A stretch of DNA of 60,000 nt from Takakia lepidozioides (Eukaryota > Streptophyta > Takakiopsida > Takakiales > Takakiaceae): assembly GCA_030704615.1 (NCBI GenBank), contig CM060731.1, positions 23,376,001 to 23,436,000 of the forward strand, given 5' to 3'. Below the pieces are notes generated by a model. It did no database searches and was not told the origin of the DNA. It was given only the letters and a program-made list of their open reading frames with translations. Positions 48,401 to 59,319 of the stretch are shown piece after piece (position 1 is the first letter of the stretch; each line of letters opens with the position of its first letter). A program made the translations under genes and the position numbers.

Positions 48401-50880
48401 TGATACAGTGCATGGCTCAGCTCCTGACGAGCAGTGTGCAACTGCTGCTCCAATGCATAATTGGACAACACAACAGCATCCCACTCCTAGAGGCCCATTC
48501 CACATATCCGATCGTCAGATTGTCCAAATTGTCAGGACCTTGAAATTGTCAGGACCTTTACTAAATCAGCACTCATCAAATAGGTCACAGCATAACATAA
48601 GCTCCACCTACTGCCATAGCATCTGGATTGGACTAACTACTGATTTGCGTTACTTGGTGCCGAACAATCAATATGGACTGTTCTGTTGCATAGGGGTCCA
48701 CTAAGTTCACCTGGACTAGTAAATGTATAGTTTCATGCATTTGCTCCCAAATTTCTTTCAACCATTACTCATGTGTTCAAAAAGTTTGCTTGATTGGGCT
48801 TAGAAGTTGAGCATTCCTGCAATGAATGCTCAATGTCAAAACTGGATAGTAGTGATGGTTCGACCAGAAGAGCATATGGCTGATCATTGAAGAATGCTGA
48901 CGGGAGAAAGAAGAAGAAACATAGCCACATACTTGCTATGGACCAAGCTTGTGGCCGTGAGCAGTGACACCGAAACATACAGGAGGGGGATAAGTCCATT
49001 ACAGCTCAATGCTTTCACTCTCAATTGTTTTGTTGCATCAGAATTTGATTTTGCTACTACTGCAATACTGGTTGTGGCTGTGAGAGAGAGACATAAGAGA
49101 GGCTCACATTTTGGAAAAGGCCAAGCATGCCTGGGATGCTTGCTGCCTGCAAGGGTCTGGGCTTCACAGCCTGCCTTCCGTCGAAGCACAAGACAAGAAC
49201 CCAATTAGTTTGATACCAATCTCATGAATAGTGAAACACGATGACAGCAAAAAATGCCTAGTTGTAAGACAAAGTCTACGCGTAGACTAAACATACACCA
49301 GAAATCTGACAGACCTCACCTCACGAGGAGCAGGGCTACGGCCTAATGGCTGCGTACATCAAATAGGAAGGTAGCTAGCAATTTTGAATTTGCAACATGC
49401 TCTACAGTTTAGGGAAACAAATCTACACGCCTCATTGAGAAACAGAACAGACAGAATGTTTTCCAGAGATTTTGGTCAGCAGCACCTTATTGATTTTCAG
49501 CGTAATGAGATCATCTATGGACATCGACTCTCCTGTAACTGGACAGGTTCCATTGTCCTGCAGAACAATAGCGGCCCTTTGGTTATCCCAATTCTTACTT
49601 GCACAACAGACATCAATGCTAGCAAGAATGCGAAAATGCAATCAAGAGGCTTGGGAGAGGGAAAATAAGGTCCTTCTGCTATCACAGATAGCACTGATGC
49701 AGGAGTGACAGAGGGACTGGTATTGTATGACAAGAACAGGGTGAAGAAGAGGAGCATAACAGCTAAAGTGGAACTTGTGAAACTTTAACTCCCATACTAT
49801 TGGCCAGATAGAATTGTGCAAAGTTTGGCCGGACCATAAAAACCATTCTCTGATCTGCACTCAATTGGTTTTCTCAGGTGTACATAATTAAGCTCGGCCA
49901 TGTTGAAAGTTATGAAAGACTCAAAATATAAGGCTACCTGGTCAGTGGAGACTAGTTTCAAAGGCTGGAAATCTAGTGCCAAAAGCTCTGACTCTCCATG
50001 TGTCTGAATCCTGGCCCAGTGAGTTCCTACATAGAACTAATGCTACATGGTAGTATCCAGAGTGTTTTAACAGAATTTGCACGAGGAGATATGTACAGGT
50101 ACAGGTATCGACTGCAGTGAGCATGCCACATTGTGCCCGGCTCTAATGCAACCTAGGTTTGAGGTCTAGTGTAAGGGGATTTGGTACTTGCAACTCATTA
50201 GCCGATGAGCTCACTGGAAATATACAAATCACATAGATCAAATTCTGTACGAATGCATACGGTCCCATACCGTAAGAAGCTGGGCTATGCTTCATGTCCA
50301 TAAAAGCATTGTACATAGAAAGATGGATCCAGGCAAACAGTTGCTGGCAGAAGGAGGGAGAGGAAGGGAGGGTAGCACAATGCAGGCCATCTTCCATAGC
50401 AGAGAGAGAGATGGCGGAAGAGAGAATGGTCTGTCTATTCAGGTAAGGAATCCATAGGCACTCTCTGTCCCAATTCATCAAATCAATCCCCTCCTTACCA
50501 GAACATGACAAATTTCGACTGGAAACCCCAATCAATCAAAATCTCCTCGAGTACACTTCCAAATATTCAGGGAGAGCTTCATTCTACCTAGTGGAAACCA
50601 CAAAATGTGAAGGGCTGGTTGAGGTCGAAAAGCAGAAAACAGTGCTGGAAGTGGGAAGAAACAAGTACACATGAATAGAGTGCAGGCACCGTACAGCAAG
50701 ATGCTTCTCAATGAGCCGCCGTTCAAAGAGCAAGCTAGTTCGGCGGGACACCACGGGTTCTTCGGGCGTCACCCCCGATACTGCAGCACATCCCAAAAAT
50801 GGCGATTTACTAGCAAAACTTTCAACATCCTGCCATTCTCTTGGCTGAACGCAGCTGAAGGTGAATGTTGTTGCATTCAT
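42473..50880 (-). CDS. PRP19: Pre-mRNA-processing factor 19 (PRP19), U-box E3 ligase with WD40 propeller
   Basis: Seventeen exons, all GT-AG and in phase: 50880-50695, 49557-49486, 49170-49108, 48486-48400, 47824-47674, 47474-47350, 47075-46968, 46747-46652, 45910-45851, 45655-45581, 45434-45330, 44905-44789, 44517-44440, 44041-43945, 43736-43685, 43489-43419, 42582-42473. They sum to 1,653 bp, 550 aa. Exons 1-2 give the U-box ([13 protein letters not shown]...[18 protein letters not shown]). Exons 4-5 give the tetramerising coiled coil ([31 protein letters not shown]). Exons 7-17 give seven WD40 blades ending [17 protein letters not shown]19 is the scaffold ubiquitin ligase of the NineTeen spliceosome complex. 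The usual start Met just before the U-box is replaced; the only in-frame ATG (50880) adds about 28 residues. It is head-to-head with the RING gene. Confidence 0.93.
42938..43321 (-). mobile_element. 5'-truncated LINE fragment in a PRP19 intron
   Basis: A 384-bp insertion is flanked by a 16-bp target duplication, TGCCGAGGGTCAAAGA, at 42922-42937 and 43322-43337. Read on the minus strand it encodes [20 protein letters not shown] and [20 protein letters not shown], the end of a LINE ORF also found at 58530-59220, then about 190 bp of 3' UTR ending TCTTATGAGTACAA without a poly(A) tail. It lies in the intron before the last PRP19 exon, same strand as the gene. Confidence 0.88.
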
Positions 50881-51570
50881 TTACATGCCTTGACACAAAA
50901 ACTGTGACGAGGCTCAGCTGCTAACCAAGATTATTGAGAGAACGGCCCCATTTACTTCGTCACGCATGAACTCAAAATTAATTTCAAATTGTAAAAATCC
51001 TCAATATTCCAACACAGATTCACGTCCTCATCTCCTCCTAATCTTCTCGTGAGCATCAAACGTCCCGATCAGCTGCCATCCCGGCTCTCACTATCTCCAA
51101 ACACGTGCATTTCACACCAAGCCACAGAAACCGTCTTGTTAAATTCTCAGAGCTGTCGTAATCAAAGAGCTTCACTTAAAGATAGGATACAGCACGTACT
51201 GGCACAAAACATGGCGCCCGCCCGCCCGCTGCTTGCAGGCCTCGATGTCCTATCACGCCAAAACCCCGAAGAGCGCAGAAGGAGAGACGAACAGGTTTAG
51301 GGTTTGGGGAGGGCAGGTCTGGCTAGGGCTGGGCGAAACGACTCGTAAGTGGCATCGCCAGGTTTCGCCCTATGTGGTGCAGGCTGAAGAAGGGACGCGA
51401 AAACTGTTGTGTGCAGTTGCCCGGGCTTGTTGGTGGATGCTGCAGTTGCGGTGGAAGATCGCGAGGAAGGGCGTTGGAAGATCGCTGCTGCCTGGCAAGG
51501 CATGAGCAGCACAAGGTATTAGGATCGGAGAAGTGGGGTGGTTGATTCTACGGCTGGAAGAGTGGACGGA
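50881..51570. promoter_or_regulatory. Shared intergenic promoter of PRP19 and the RING-H2 gene
   Basis: About 690 bp separate the two divergent start codons. A telobox-like GTTTAGGGTTTG lies at 51295-51306 and the part 51200-51500 is GC-rich, as expected for 5' leaders. No TATA box is obvious. A bidirectional promoter is inferred from the layout only. Confidence 0.4.
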
Positions 51571-54474
51571 ATGCAGGATCAGGGTCTGGGATGGAGGCAT
51601 CCTCGGTCACGGCAAGGGGGCGATGCCACAAACCCGCATCGAATAAAGCGGGGTGGAAAGGGTAGACACAAGGCAGGAACGGGTGCGGAGATGGAGGGGA
51701 GTGTATCACATATCCGAGATGATGCTGATTTGGAACTTGGATTAGGAGGGAGCTCCAGAGCTGAGGCTGCGGCGAGTGAGAAGCAGGATGAAGCCGCGGT
51801 AACGGTAGAGGAGCCGTCTGCTGAATATTTGACGGCAGCTCCAGAAGAGAAGGGACGGAAGTTTGGAGGCCTACGACTGTACTTGGGGAAAGAGATGCAC
51901 AATAGCAGTGACAGTGAAGGGGATGATCTTATGTTTTCAAACCGGGAAAAGGGTCACAAACTGCGCTCTGCTAGCGAGAGAGCGCGGGGTGACGGAAAAT
52001 TGCTTGCTGGAAGGCATGGGATAAAGGCCTTTCTTTCTGGCAGCAATCCTGAAGCTGAGAGTCAACACAGTAGCGGTGCTAATGGATTGATGGTGCTGGA
52101 GTGTTCTGGGAAGCAGCCCATGGACTTGTTCGAAGAGAAGGACGGTAATCAAATGGAGGTTCGGAGGCCACGGACTAGGTCGTTGTTGCACACTCTGGGG
52201 AGCAAGAGGCATGGGCAAGGCTCTATTCCAGGAACAGAAGAGCAGCAGCAATGTGGAAATGGCTCACATGTACCTTCAAATGGAGAAGTTTTTGGTATTC
52301 CAGCTGGTGAAATGGAAGGTCTCAGTGAGAGAAGAAAGGGAAAGAGGAAACAAGCTGAAGGGATGGACAGAGCTGCAGGCGAGTCCTCAAGTCCCCTGGA
52401 GAGTTCCCAGAGTTGGCAATCTCAAGGCTTACTGTTGAGTTCAGAGGATGGAATACTAGAACGGGGTATGAGACAAGTTGCCGAGGAAGATGCACGGGGT
52501 GAAATAAATTCCGCCCTTGTGGAGGCCAGTGGGGGGATTGATGTGGCTGGAGATGCTGTGACCATGAAAAGACGTCGCAGGGAGCTTGGGGAAGACTTGA
52601 ACCTACCGAATGTGGTTGGTTGTGTGCAGGAGGTGGTGGATTTGTCGTCACAATCTCCTGAAAGTCCTAGACTAAGAAGGCTCTCCACCAGAGCTCCTCA
52701 GACTGAACACCGCGTCTGGGTGCCGGCACTTGGATCTAGGGACACGAGGGATGGTTTGGATGTGACTGAGGAACATCATGCTGAGCTGCGAAGGATTCGG
52801 AGGAGCAGGAGTGTCAGTGGTTCCACAAGAAACGCAAGAGTGAGATTTGGCGCTAATAACCAACCTGCTTGGGCATCGCCAACCACACAAACCAGCATTG
52901 ATAGGAGAGAGCAGGAGCACTCCGTTGAGTTATTTGACCTTCATTTAGGTGAGCCACTACATGGTAGGGACGACTCTGAAGGTATTGGGGAAGGTTCAAA
53001 TTCTTCATTGTTGCAAGGGACGAGTGCGGAAGAGCCTGTGCTGGCCTTTGGGAGAGGAGAGGGGTCATCTGATCTAATAGATCTTGCAAATGATTTGTCG
53101 CCGCCAAATGGCCGGTTTCAGGTAGAGAGATTGTCTCTCTTTCCAGATGCCAGTGATGTTGCAGGGGGCAGAGGGGCCGGGAGCTCACAAGCACATATCT
53201 CACTCTCAGAGAGCCCTGAGCCTGGACCCATAAATGGCACCAGTGAACGTGCAGGGCCTCAGTGGTTTTCTCGGTTTGGCAGGGAGGCTCTTCAGGACAT
53301 GGGAGAAGGCTCTCTTCGTGGCAACGAGGACAGGATTTTTAGGTTAGATGAGACTGCAGTGCAGGTAGATCCTTCAGATCTGAGAAGAAGCCGGGCATTT
53401 AACATGGGTGCTCCCAGCAACAATAGTTCAGCGGAGCCTGAAGCTTCCTCCAATCTGCCAGTGCGAGAAGGGATTGGGCAACCAGGTAGAAGCTTTCCGT
53501 CAAGTGCCAGCAGAAGGCTTGGATTCTCAGTTGTTCGGAGGCGCCCACACAGGCGCATTGGGTCGAGGTCAGGGTTGGATGGTAGGGTTGTGAGAAGGGA
53601 CCTGGGTATGGTTCCTATGGAAACAGATGAGTCTTTGTCTGTGGGCACCCGTGCTCCCGGGACCAATATTGATTGTGTTGCACTTCAGGTGGCGGGGGAT
53701 GAGAGGCTGGCGCGAGAGCTGCAGCAGGCTGAGTCTGAAGCAGTAAGAGGCGATCAACCTTGGGATGATGAAATATTGGCGAGGATGTTGCAACAAGAAG
53801 AGAATGCTCACGTCCGGGGGCTCCCTCTTGGACCATCCGCCACATTTCACGGGACTGGTACATCACGTATTCATGCTGTTTTGGGAGAGATGGAGAACCA
53901 AAGGGTAGCTCGCAGGCTTTTGCAAAGCGGGCTGGTCCGGGCCCAAGCCGAGAGGGTTGGCAATCCTGGTTCAAGCTCCAGGGCAGCACGCATGCCCGGC
54001 CATGGCCGCAGCTCTACTGTGTCTGGTCTCCGAGCGCGAACTGCGGCAGTAGCAGCAAGTAATGGTGAGGAAACGAGTGTTACACTTCCTCAGTTTCCTT
54101 CAAACATGGCCTTGGAAATGAGGCTGGAGGTTTTGGCAGCTTTGGAGATGGCTTTCCAGGAGCAATTGCCTTTAGGCTTACAGCTAGCCCATGTCGACCG
54201 AGATTTCAATGAGAACGATTATGAAATGTTATTGGCTCTGGACGCAGACAATGGTAGGCATCGTGGCGCGTCACGTGAGGCCATAGCACAGTTACCGACA
54301 ATGACGATTCCACCCACGGATGTGTCTGAAGACGGGTGTTCCATTTGCTTGGAGGTACGAGTTGCTGGGGACATTTTTCGCCTTTTGCCATGCATGCATA
54401 CTTTCCATCAGCAGTGTATTGACAAGTGGTTGCAGCGCCAGGCTGTGTGCCCTATTTGTAAGGCCCACATTTGA
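51571..54474 (+). CDS. RING-H2 finger E3 ubiquitin ligase, single exon
   Basis: A 967-aa uninterrupted frame from ATG 51571 (no earlier in-frame ATG; the frame itself is open back to 51538). The long N-terminal part is Ser/Glu/Arg-rich and looks disordered, with basic clusters such as MKRRRREL. At about residues 850-900 is a conserved plant block, FPSNMALEMRLEVLAALEMA then RDFNENDYEMLLALD. The C-terminus is a complete RING-H2: CSICLEV...LPCMHTFHQQCIDKWL...CPICKAHI (C-C-C-H-H-C-C-C). Such proteins pass ubiquitin from E2 to substrate; the substrate is unknown. The conserved block before the RING marks a plant family of RLIM/BIG BROTHER-like ligases by general resemblance. No introns, unlike neighbours. 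Confidence 0.88.
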   Translation: MQDQGLGWRHPRSRQGGDATNPHRIKRGGKGRHKAGTGAEMEGSVSHIRDDADLELGLGGSSRAEAAASEKQDEAAVTVEEPSAEYLTAAPEEKGRKFGGLRLYLGKEMHNSSDSEGDDLMFSNREKGHKLRSASERARGDGKLLAGRHGIKAFLSGSNPEAESQHSSGANGLMVLECSGKQPMDLFEEKDGNQMEVRRPRTRSLLHTLGSKRHGQGSIPGTEEQQQCGNGSHVPSNGEVFGIPAGEMEGLSERRKGKRKQAEGMDRAAGESSSPLESSQSWQSQGLLLSSEDGILERGMRQVAEEDARGEINSALVEASGGIDVAGDAVTMKRRRRELGEDLNLPNVVGCVQEVVDLSSQSPESPRLRRLSTRAPQTEHRVWVPALGSRDTRDGLDVTEEHHAELRRIRRSRSVSGSTRNARVRFGANNQPAWASPTTQTSIDRREQEHSVELFDLHLGEPLHGRDDSEGIGEGSNSSLLQGTSAEEPVLAFGRGEGSSDLIDLANDLSPPNGRFQVERLSLFPDASDVAGGRGAGSSQAHISLSESPEPGPINGTSERAGPQWFSRFGREALQDMGEGSLRGNEDRIFRLDETAVQVDPSDLRRSRAFNMGAPSNNSSAEPEASSNLPVREGIGQPGRSFPSSASRRLGFSVVRRRPHRRIGSRSGLDGRVVRRDLGMVPMETDESLSVGTRAPGTNIDCVALQVAGDERLARELQQAESEAVRGDQPWDDEILARMLQQEENAHVRGLPLGPSATFHGTGTSRIHAVLGEMENQRVARRLLQSGLVRAQAERVGNPGSSSRAARMPGHGRSSTVSGLRARTAAVAASNGEETSVTLPQFPSNMALEMRLEVLAALEMAFQEQLPLGLQLAHVDRDFNENDYEMLLALDADNGRHRGASREAIAQLPTMTIPPTDVSEDGCSICLEVRVAGDIFRLLPCMHTFHQQCIDKWLQRQAVCPICKAHI

Positions 54475-55034
54475 AGCTCCTTGCTGAGGTGCTAAGCCTC
54501 TGATTGTCTAGTGTCGAGATACTTTGTATCTTTATCCAAATGAAATTTGACAATGATATTAACAGCTGTCATGAGTGCTGAGCTTTGCCCTGCATGGAGT
54601 TGTCAGCTCCTGCACATCACAAATAATTAGTACATTGCAAGCATGCTATGTCTTCACATATTGTAAGTTTCATGGGGTCAATTGTTTAAGCTCCCTTCTA
54701 GTGAAAGATTACATATTGAAACAGCATGTTATTTTGACAGGGGTGCAAAAGGGCATCTGAAAGACCTCACATTTTCACTCAGTCAGAAGGTGTGTCAGAT
54801 GGTGTGTGATGACTTTCTCCATTTGTGCAAGGACATTTCCAGTAATAACATGAATTGTGAGAGGAAAGTACAATGACAGGTACAAATATAGGTGCCCAAG
54901 AATTAAGGTGTCACCATGTATGAGGATGCAAGATCTTCCCTGTCATTGGATAAAATTAGCTTCCATTGATAGATCATCACCAATCCACTCTAATAGTTAC
55001 AAGCCAAGCTTTTCACAAATGCTTGCTACCTCTT
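54475..55034. other. 3' flanks of the RING gene and PPR pseudogene
   Basis: Convergent 3' regions. Nothing beyond AT-rich UTR-like sequence is seen. Confidence 0.4.
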
Positions 55035-57574
55035 TCACCAGTAATCCCCACAAGAACAAACCCCATCTTGGAAGTGGTGGAAGCGGTTGTGTCCCATACA
55101 ATAATGGTTCGGTCAACAATCTTGGAAATGAACTTGGTGGCAGAATGGCAATCACCACACACCCGGAGATTCTTCATGATATGGATGGGTGTCCCAGGGC
55201 ACGTACTAATCAGCCCAAAAGCAATGGCTAGTTTCTCACTGTGTTTGTCTAGAGAAAGTTCCTTCTGCTCCTACTCCACATCATGCAAGACGAAGCGTGT
55301 GTCAGGCATGTATCCAGCCTCCTTCATCAACCCAGACAATCTCTTCAGCTCCACATGGATTTCGTTAATTTGTGGATGCAGTTTGTCTTCCACAATGAAC
55401 GTATGCATCTGGTTGTCCACCTCAATGCAGCTGCGCCCTGGCTCCTTCCTAGCACCTCTATGCTCCATCATTTTTCTTACCTTTGCAGTATCATCCCACC
55501 TGCCAGCTGCAGCATAGATATTTGATAGCAGCACATAAGTGGCAGCATTCTGTGGATCCAACTTGCAAAGGCATTTTGCAGTACGTTCTGCTACATCCAC
55601 ATCACTATGAATTCTGCAGGCACCAAGCAAAGCCCCCCACACTGCGGCACCAGGTTCGATGGGCATTTTGTTGATCAGGTCTTCTGCCTCGTTCAATTGC
55701 CCTGCACGACCAAGAAGGTCCACCATGCAGCAAAAATGGTCCACTGTGGGAATGAGGCCATGATCCTGACTCATTGAATCAAAGTAGTGGCAGCCTTCAT
55801 CCACAAGGCCCACGTGGCTACATGCAGAGAGAAGACATATAAAGGTGATACATGTCGGCTTCAAGCCTTCCTGTTGCATTTGTTCAAATAGTTCAAGGGC
55901 TTCCACACCACACCCATGCTGACCATATCCTGCAATCATTGCACTCCATGAGACCACATCTCGTTCAGCCATATCGTCAAATACTTGCCGCGCATCATTC
56001 ATGTGTCCACATTTGGCATACATGTCAACAAGGGCAGTGTCCAGAATAATATCTGGAGCTATTCCGGCTTTCATGATCTCAGCATGAACCTGTTTGCCTT
56101 TTTCCAGGGCCGCCAGGCTGGCACACGCATTGAGAACGGAAATGAATGTGACCTTGTTGGGCATCACCCCTTCCCGTAGCATAAATTCATACAACTCAAA
56201 AGCCTCCCTCCCACACCCATTCTGAGCATACCCTGCAATCATTGTGCTCCATGAGACAACATTTCGTTGAGCCATTTGGTTGAATACTTGACGCGCATTC
56301 TCTATGCTTCCACATTTAGCATACATGTCAACAAGGGCATTCTCCAAATTTATGTATGATGCAATTCCTGCTTTGATGATGTAAGCATGGACCTCTTTAC
56401 CCTTCTCCAGAGCTGTCAGGCTGGCGTACGCACTGAGAACACAGATTAGGGTGACCTTGTCAGGTGTCACCCCTGCTCGTATCATTTGCTCATAAATCTC
56501 TACAGCCTCCCTACCACATCCATGCTGAGCATATCCTGCTATCATAGCACTCCAGGAGACCACATCTTGTTGAGCCATATTGTTGAACACTTGTCGCGCT
56601 TCCTTCATGTCCCCGCATTTAGCATACATGTCAACAAGGGCAGTCTCCAGAATCATATCTTGTGTGACTCCAGCCTTAGTGATGTCGGCATGGACCTCTT
56701 TGCCCTTTTCCAGGGCTCCTAGGCTGGAACACGCATTGAGAACACAAATGAATGTAACCTTGTCGGGTGTCACACCTTCCCATGCAATTTGCTCATACAT
56801 CTGTAAAGCCTCTCTACCACACCCATGCCGAGCATATCCTGTGATCATCGCATTCCATGAGACAACATCTCGCTGAGCCATGTTATCAAACACTTGACGG
56901 GCATCCCGTATGCTCCCACATCTGGCATACATGTTAACAAGGGCAGTCTCCAGAATGGTATCCGGCTCGACTCCAGCTTTCATGATGTGAGCATGGACCT
57001 CTTTGGCCCTTTCCAGTGCTCCTAGGCTGGCACATGCCTTGATGGCACAAATGAATATGAAACTGTTGGGTGTCAACCCTTCTCGTAGCATATTTTGATA
57101 CATCTCAAAAGCCTCCCTACCATATCCATGCTTCACATATCCTGCCACCATTGTACTCCATGTAAACACCTCTCGTTCCGGCATTTTATCAAATACTTTG
57201 CGTGCATCCACCAAGCTCCCACATTTGGCATACATGTTGACAAGGGTGTTGAGTAGAAATAGGTTTGGCTTGAATTGACTTTGGATAATGTGGGTATGCA
57301 CCTGCTTTCCCATTTCAAGGTCCTTCAATTTGATGCACTCTCGCAAGAAACTGACATAAGTATCCGAGCCTGCCGAAAGTTTTTGGTTGTTCAATATGTA
57401 CAGTGCCTCTCTCAGTTTTCCTGCCTTACATAGGGATTTCACATCCCTGAAAGTGCCACAAAACTTCTCCCTGACTCCCTCTCTTGCTCCTCTTTCAAAG
57501 GTAGTGTTTGTACCAAAAGTGCCTGCTTCAAACAATTGTGCATGATTCAACCCTGCCATCCTGCATGGCTCCAA
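55035..57574 (-). pseudogene. PLS-DYW pentatricopeptide repeat protein, broken within the DYW domain
   Basis: Intronless frame. The first ATG is at 57559 (MAGLNHAQLF); the frame is open to 57574. About a dozen PLS-type repeats follow, with units such as LVNMYAKCGSLVDARKVFDK and DVVSWNAMITGYARHGCGRE, then E/E+ motifs (AAVWGALLGACRIHSD, YVLLSNIYAAAGRWDD) and the DYW start (SCIEVDNQMHTF). A TAG stop at 55273-55271 ends the frame after FVLHDVE. The DYW deaminase continues beyond it: [13 protein letters not shown] with the HxE zinc/catalytic motif and [12 protein letters not shown] 1-nt deletion at DTN then shifts the frame before [16 protein letters not shown] and TGA (55037-55035). DYW proteins edit C to U in organelle RNA. 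Two lesions suggest a recent pseudogene, or a protein truncated before the deaminase core. Confidence 0.88.
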
Positions 57575-58471
57575 CCTTTCTCGTCAAACTCACGTACTAT
57601 ACCTCAACGCTCTAGAAGGGTCTTTATAAAGATGATAGTCTTACTGCTACTTACTGACTGGTTGACAAACTTACTGCACTCATCTACTTTTGAGAGTAAC
57701 AAGACCTAACCCTACCTGTACCACTGAATCATCATCAAAATATTACCTTTTGTATGTTCGGCCTAGAGCTCCATGGCTGACATTGTTGGTGAAACCATTA
57801 CTGGATTGTGCTGGATCAAGTACCGTGGCAGCTAGCACTGCATCCACCCAAGGAGGGTTTGACCAACTGTCATTGAAAGGGCATCATTTATCATCTTGTC
57901 TGAAGTCTCGTGATCTTGGACTCTTCTGTGAAGAAAACCAGTGGGCAGCCACAGCCTCGAATTGACCAGGCCAACTACCTACCAGAGTTGCAAGCATCTT
58001 TCAAAAAAAGGATCAGCTGTAACAAGTTACTGAGATAGCAATAGGCTGTCCGGTCTTACTGTTCTCTATGACAAAGAGCAAAGATATCATTTATTGAAGC
58101 AACTGGGGATACCATCCAGTCCCCAGAACATGACCATGCTCATTTCAGTCACAATCCGTCCTTGACAAATGCTCCCTATCCTAAAGGAAGATAGGCTCAC
58201 CTTGCCAAACTTGTTGCCCACCACTGTGTTTGGTCTGAGAAGAATTCCTGCCACAGGTATCCTTTGATCAATGCTTGTCCTGCGTGCAAAAACTACAAGA
58301 ACCTAAGAACATTGCCAGTTTCCAATTGCCTCAGTCTCTATTGAGGATCCCTAATGCCTTCAACTTTACCTCCACTCTCTCTCTCTCTCTCTCTCTCAAC
58401 CCTGGTGGGCACAAACCCCACTAAACACTCCGGGAGGGTTATTTTCCTCCAGGGTCACTGGCGGTAAGGCT
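57575..58471. other. Intergenic, with CT microsatellite
   Basis: No gene recognised. A (CT)n run of about 23 bp ends at 58397. Short frames are not convincing. Confidence 0.5.
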
Positions 58472-58491
58472 ATGACAAGCCAAGTCCCTTC

Positions 58492-58494
<3 letters not shown>

Positions 58495-58522
<28 letters not shown>
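58495..58522. repeat. (CT)n microsatellite
   Basis: About 28 bp of pure CT dinucleotides just upstream of the LINE fragment; a second run is at 58375-58397. Confidence 0.9.
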
Positions 58523-58525
<3 letters not shown>

Positions 58526-58529
58526 TCTT

Positions 58530-59220
58530 TAAGCTCCCGACGAGATGAATTCAAGGTCAGATGGTGGGATCAGCTGCAACATATGTCCAACATCAGTTAT
58601 CCTAAGTTAATCGACTCTATATCTTGGAAACAGGATCTCCCTGTCAAACAGGCTAAGTCCTGGCGGAAGAGAGTAGAAGAGATTCTCAAGGATCTGAATC
58701 TCAATCCGCAAGTCTTGACCCTGCTGGATAAATCTGACTTAGAGGCTGTAGTGTCCAAAGCCATGTCTGTTGCCAGGAAATTGTCTGATGAAAATGAAGT
58801 TAGGCAGAAAACTTCCCTGAACTCGTTTCCAGTCTGTGACATGGGGAAGGACATCAAGGATGACCTCAAGGGTCTACCCACTCTCGGCACTAGACTGAAA
58901 TTTAAACCCAGGGCCGGAAGCCTACCTTTGAACAGCACACAGAGGCAGAGAGGAAAGGGAGAGTGCAATTGCCCGTTGTGTGGGCAACCTGAAGACAATA
59001 TTCGTTTTCTGCTTCATTGTCCAGGGTTCTCTCACCAGAGAAACACTCTCCTCAAAACTATCAAGGGAATTGTGCCTGTACCTCTGTTTACCAACTTTGA
59101 AAGTCTCGAGGCTGAGCCAAAAGCCCATGCCCTTTTGGGGCCTAGTTATTGGGCAAACCACACACAGCAGATTGATGCTTGTGTGAAGGGATTTCTAGAG
59201 GATATCTGGAAAACCCGGAA
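58530..59220 (+). mobile_element. LINE ORF2 C-terminal fragment
   Basis: An open frame of about 230 codons ends a non-LTR retrotransposon ORF: FKVRWWDQLQHM, KLIDSISWKQDLPVKQAKSW, a Cys/His module ECNCPLCGQPEDNIRFLLHC (CX2C...HC, typical of LINE C-termini), then [20 protein letters not shown] and [15 protein letters not shown]. The last part matches the insertion in the PRP19 intron (42938-43321) and a fragment at 22547-22617. Homology to those copies stops at 59219 (GATATCTGGAAAACCCGG), so the 3' end is replaced by other DNA. The reverse transcriptase is not in the window for this copy. Confidence 0.8.
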
Positions 59221-59319
59221 TCCAAAGAGGATGCAAATTCCACTTTTTCGGCCAACTAGTTGTGGGTGTCTCAAGGACAACGTGGAGCCTGCATTGCTCC
59301 GATCAAGAGCAGTTTAGAA

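Noticed and set aside
51502-51570. Upstream ATG (51502) as start of the RING gene
   Set aside because: Its frame meets a stop after a few codons and no convincing intron joins it to the main frame.
55271-55273. TAG in the PPR gene as a U-to-C RNA editing site
   Set aside because: U-to-C editing is known from organelle transcripts, and a separate 1-nt deletion downstream also breaks the frame.
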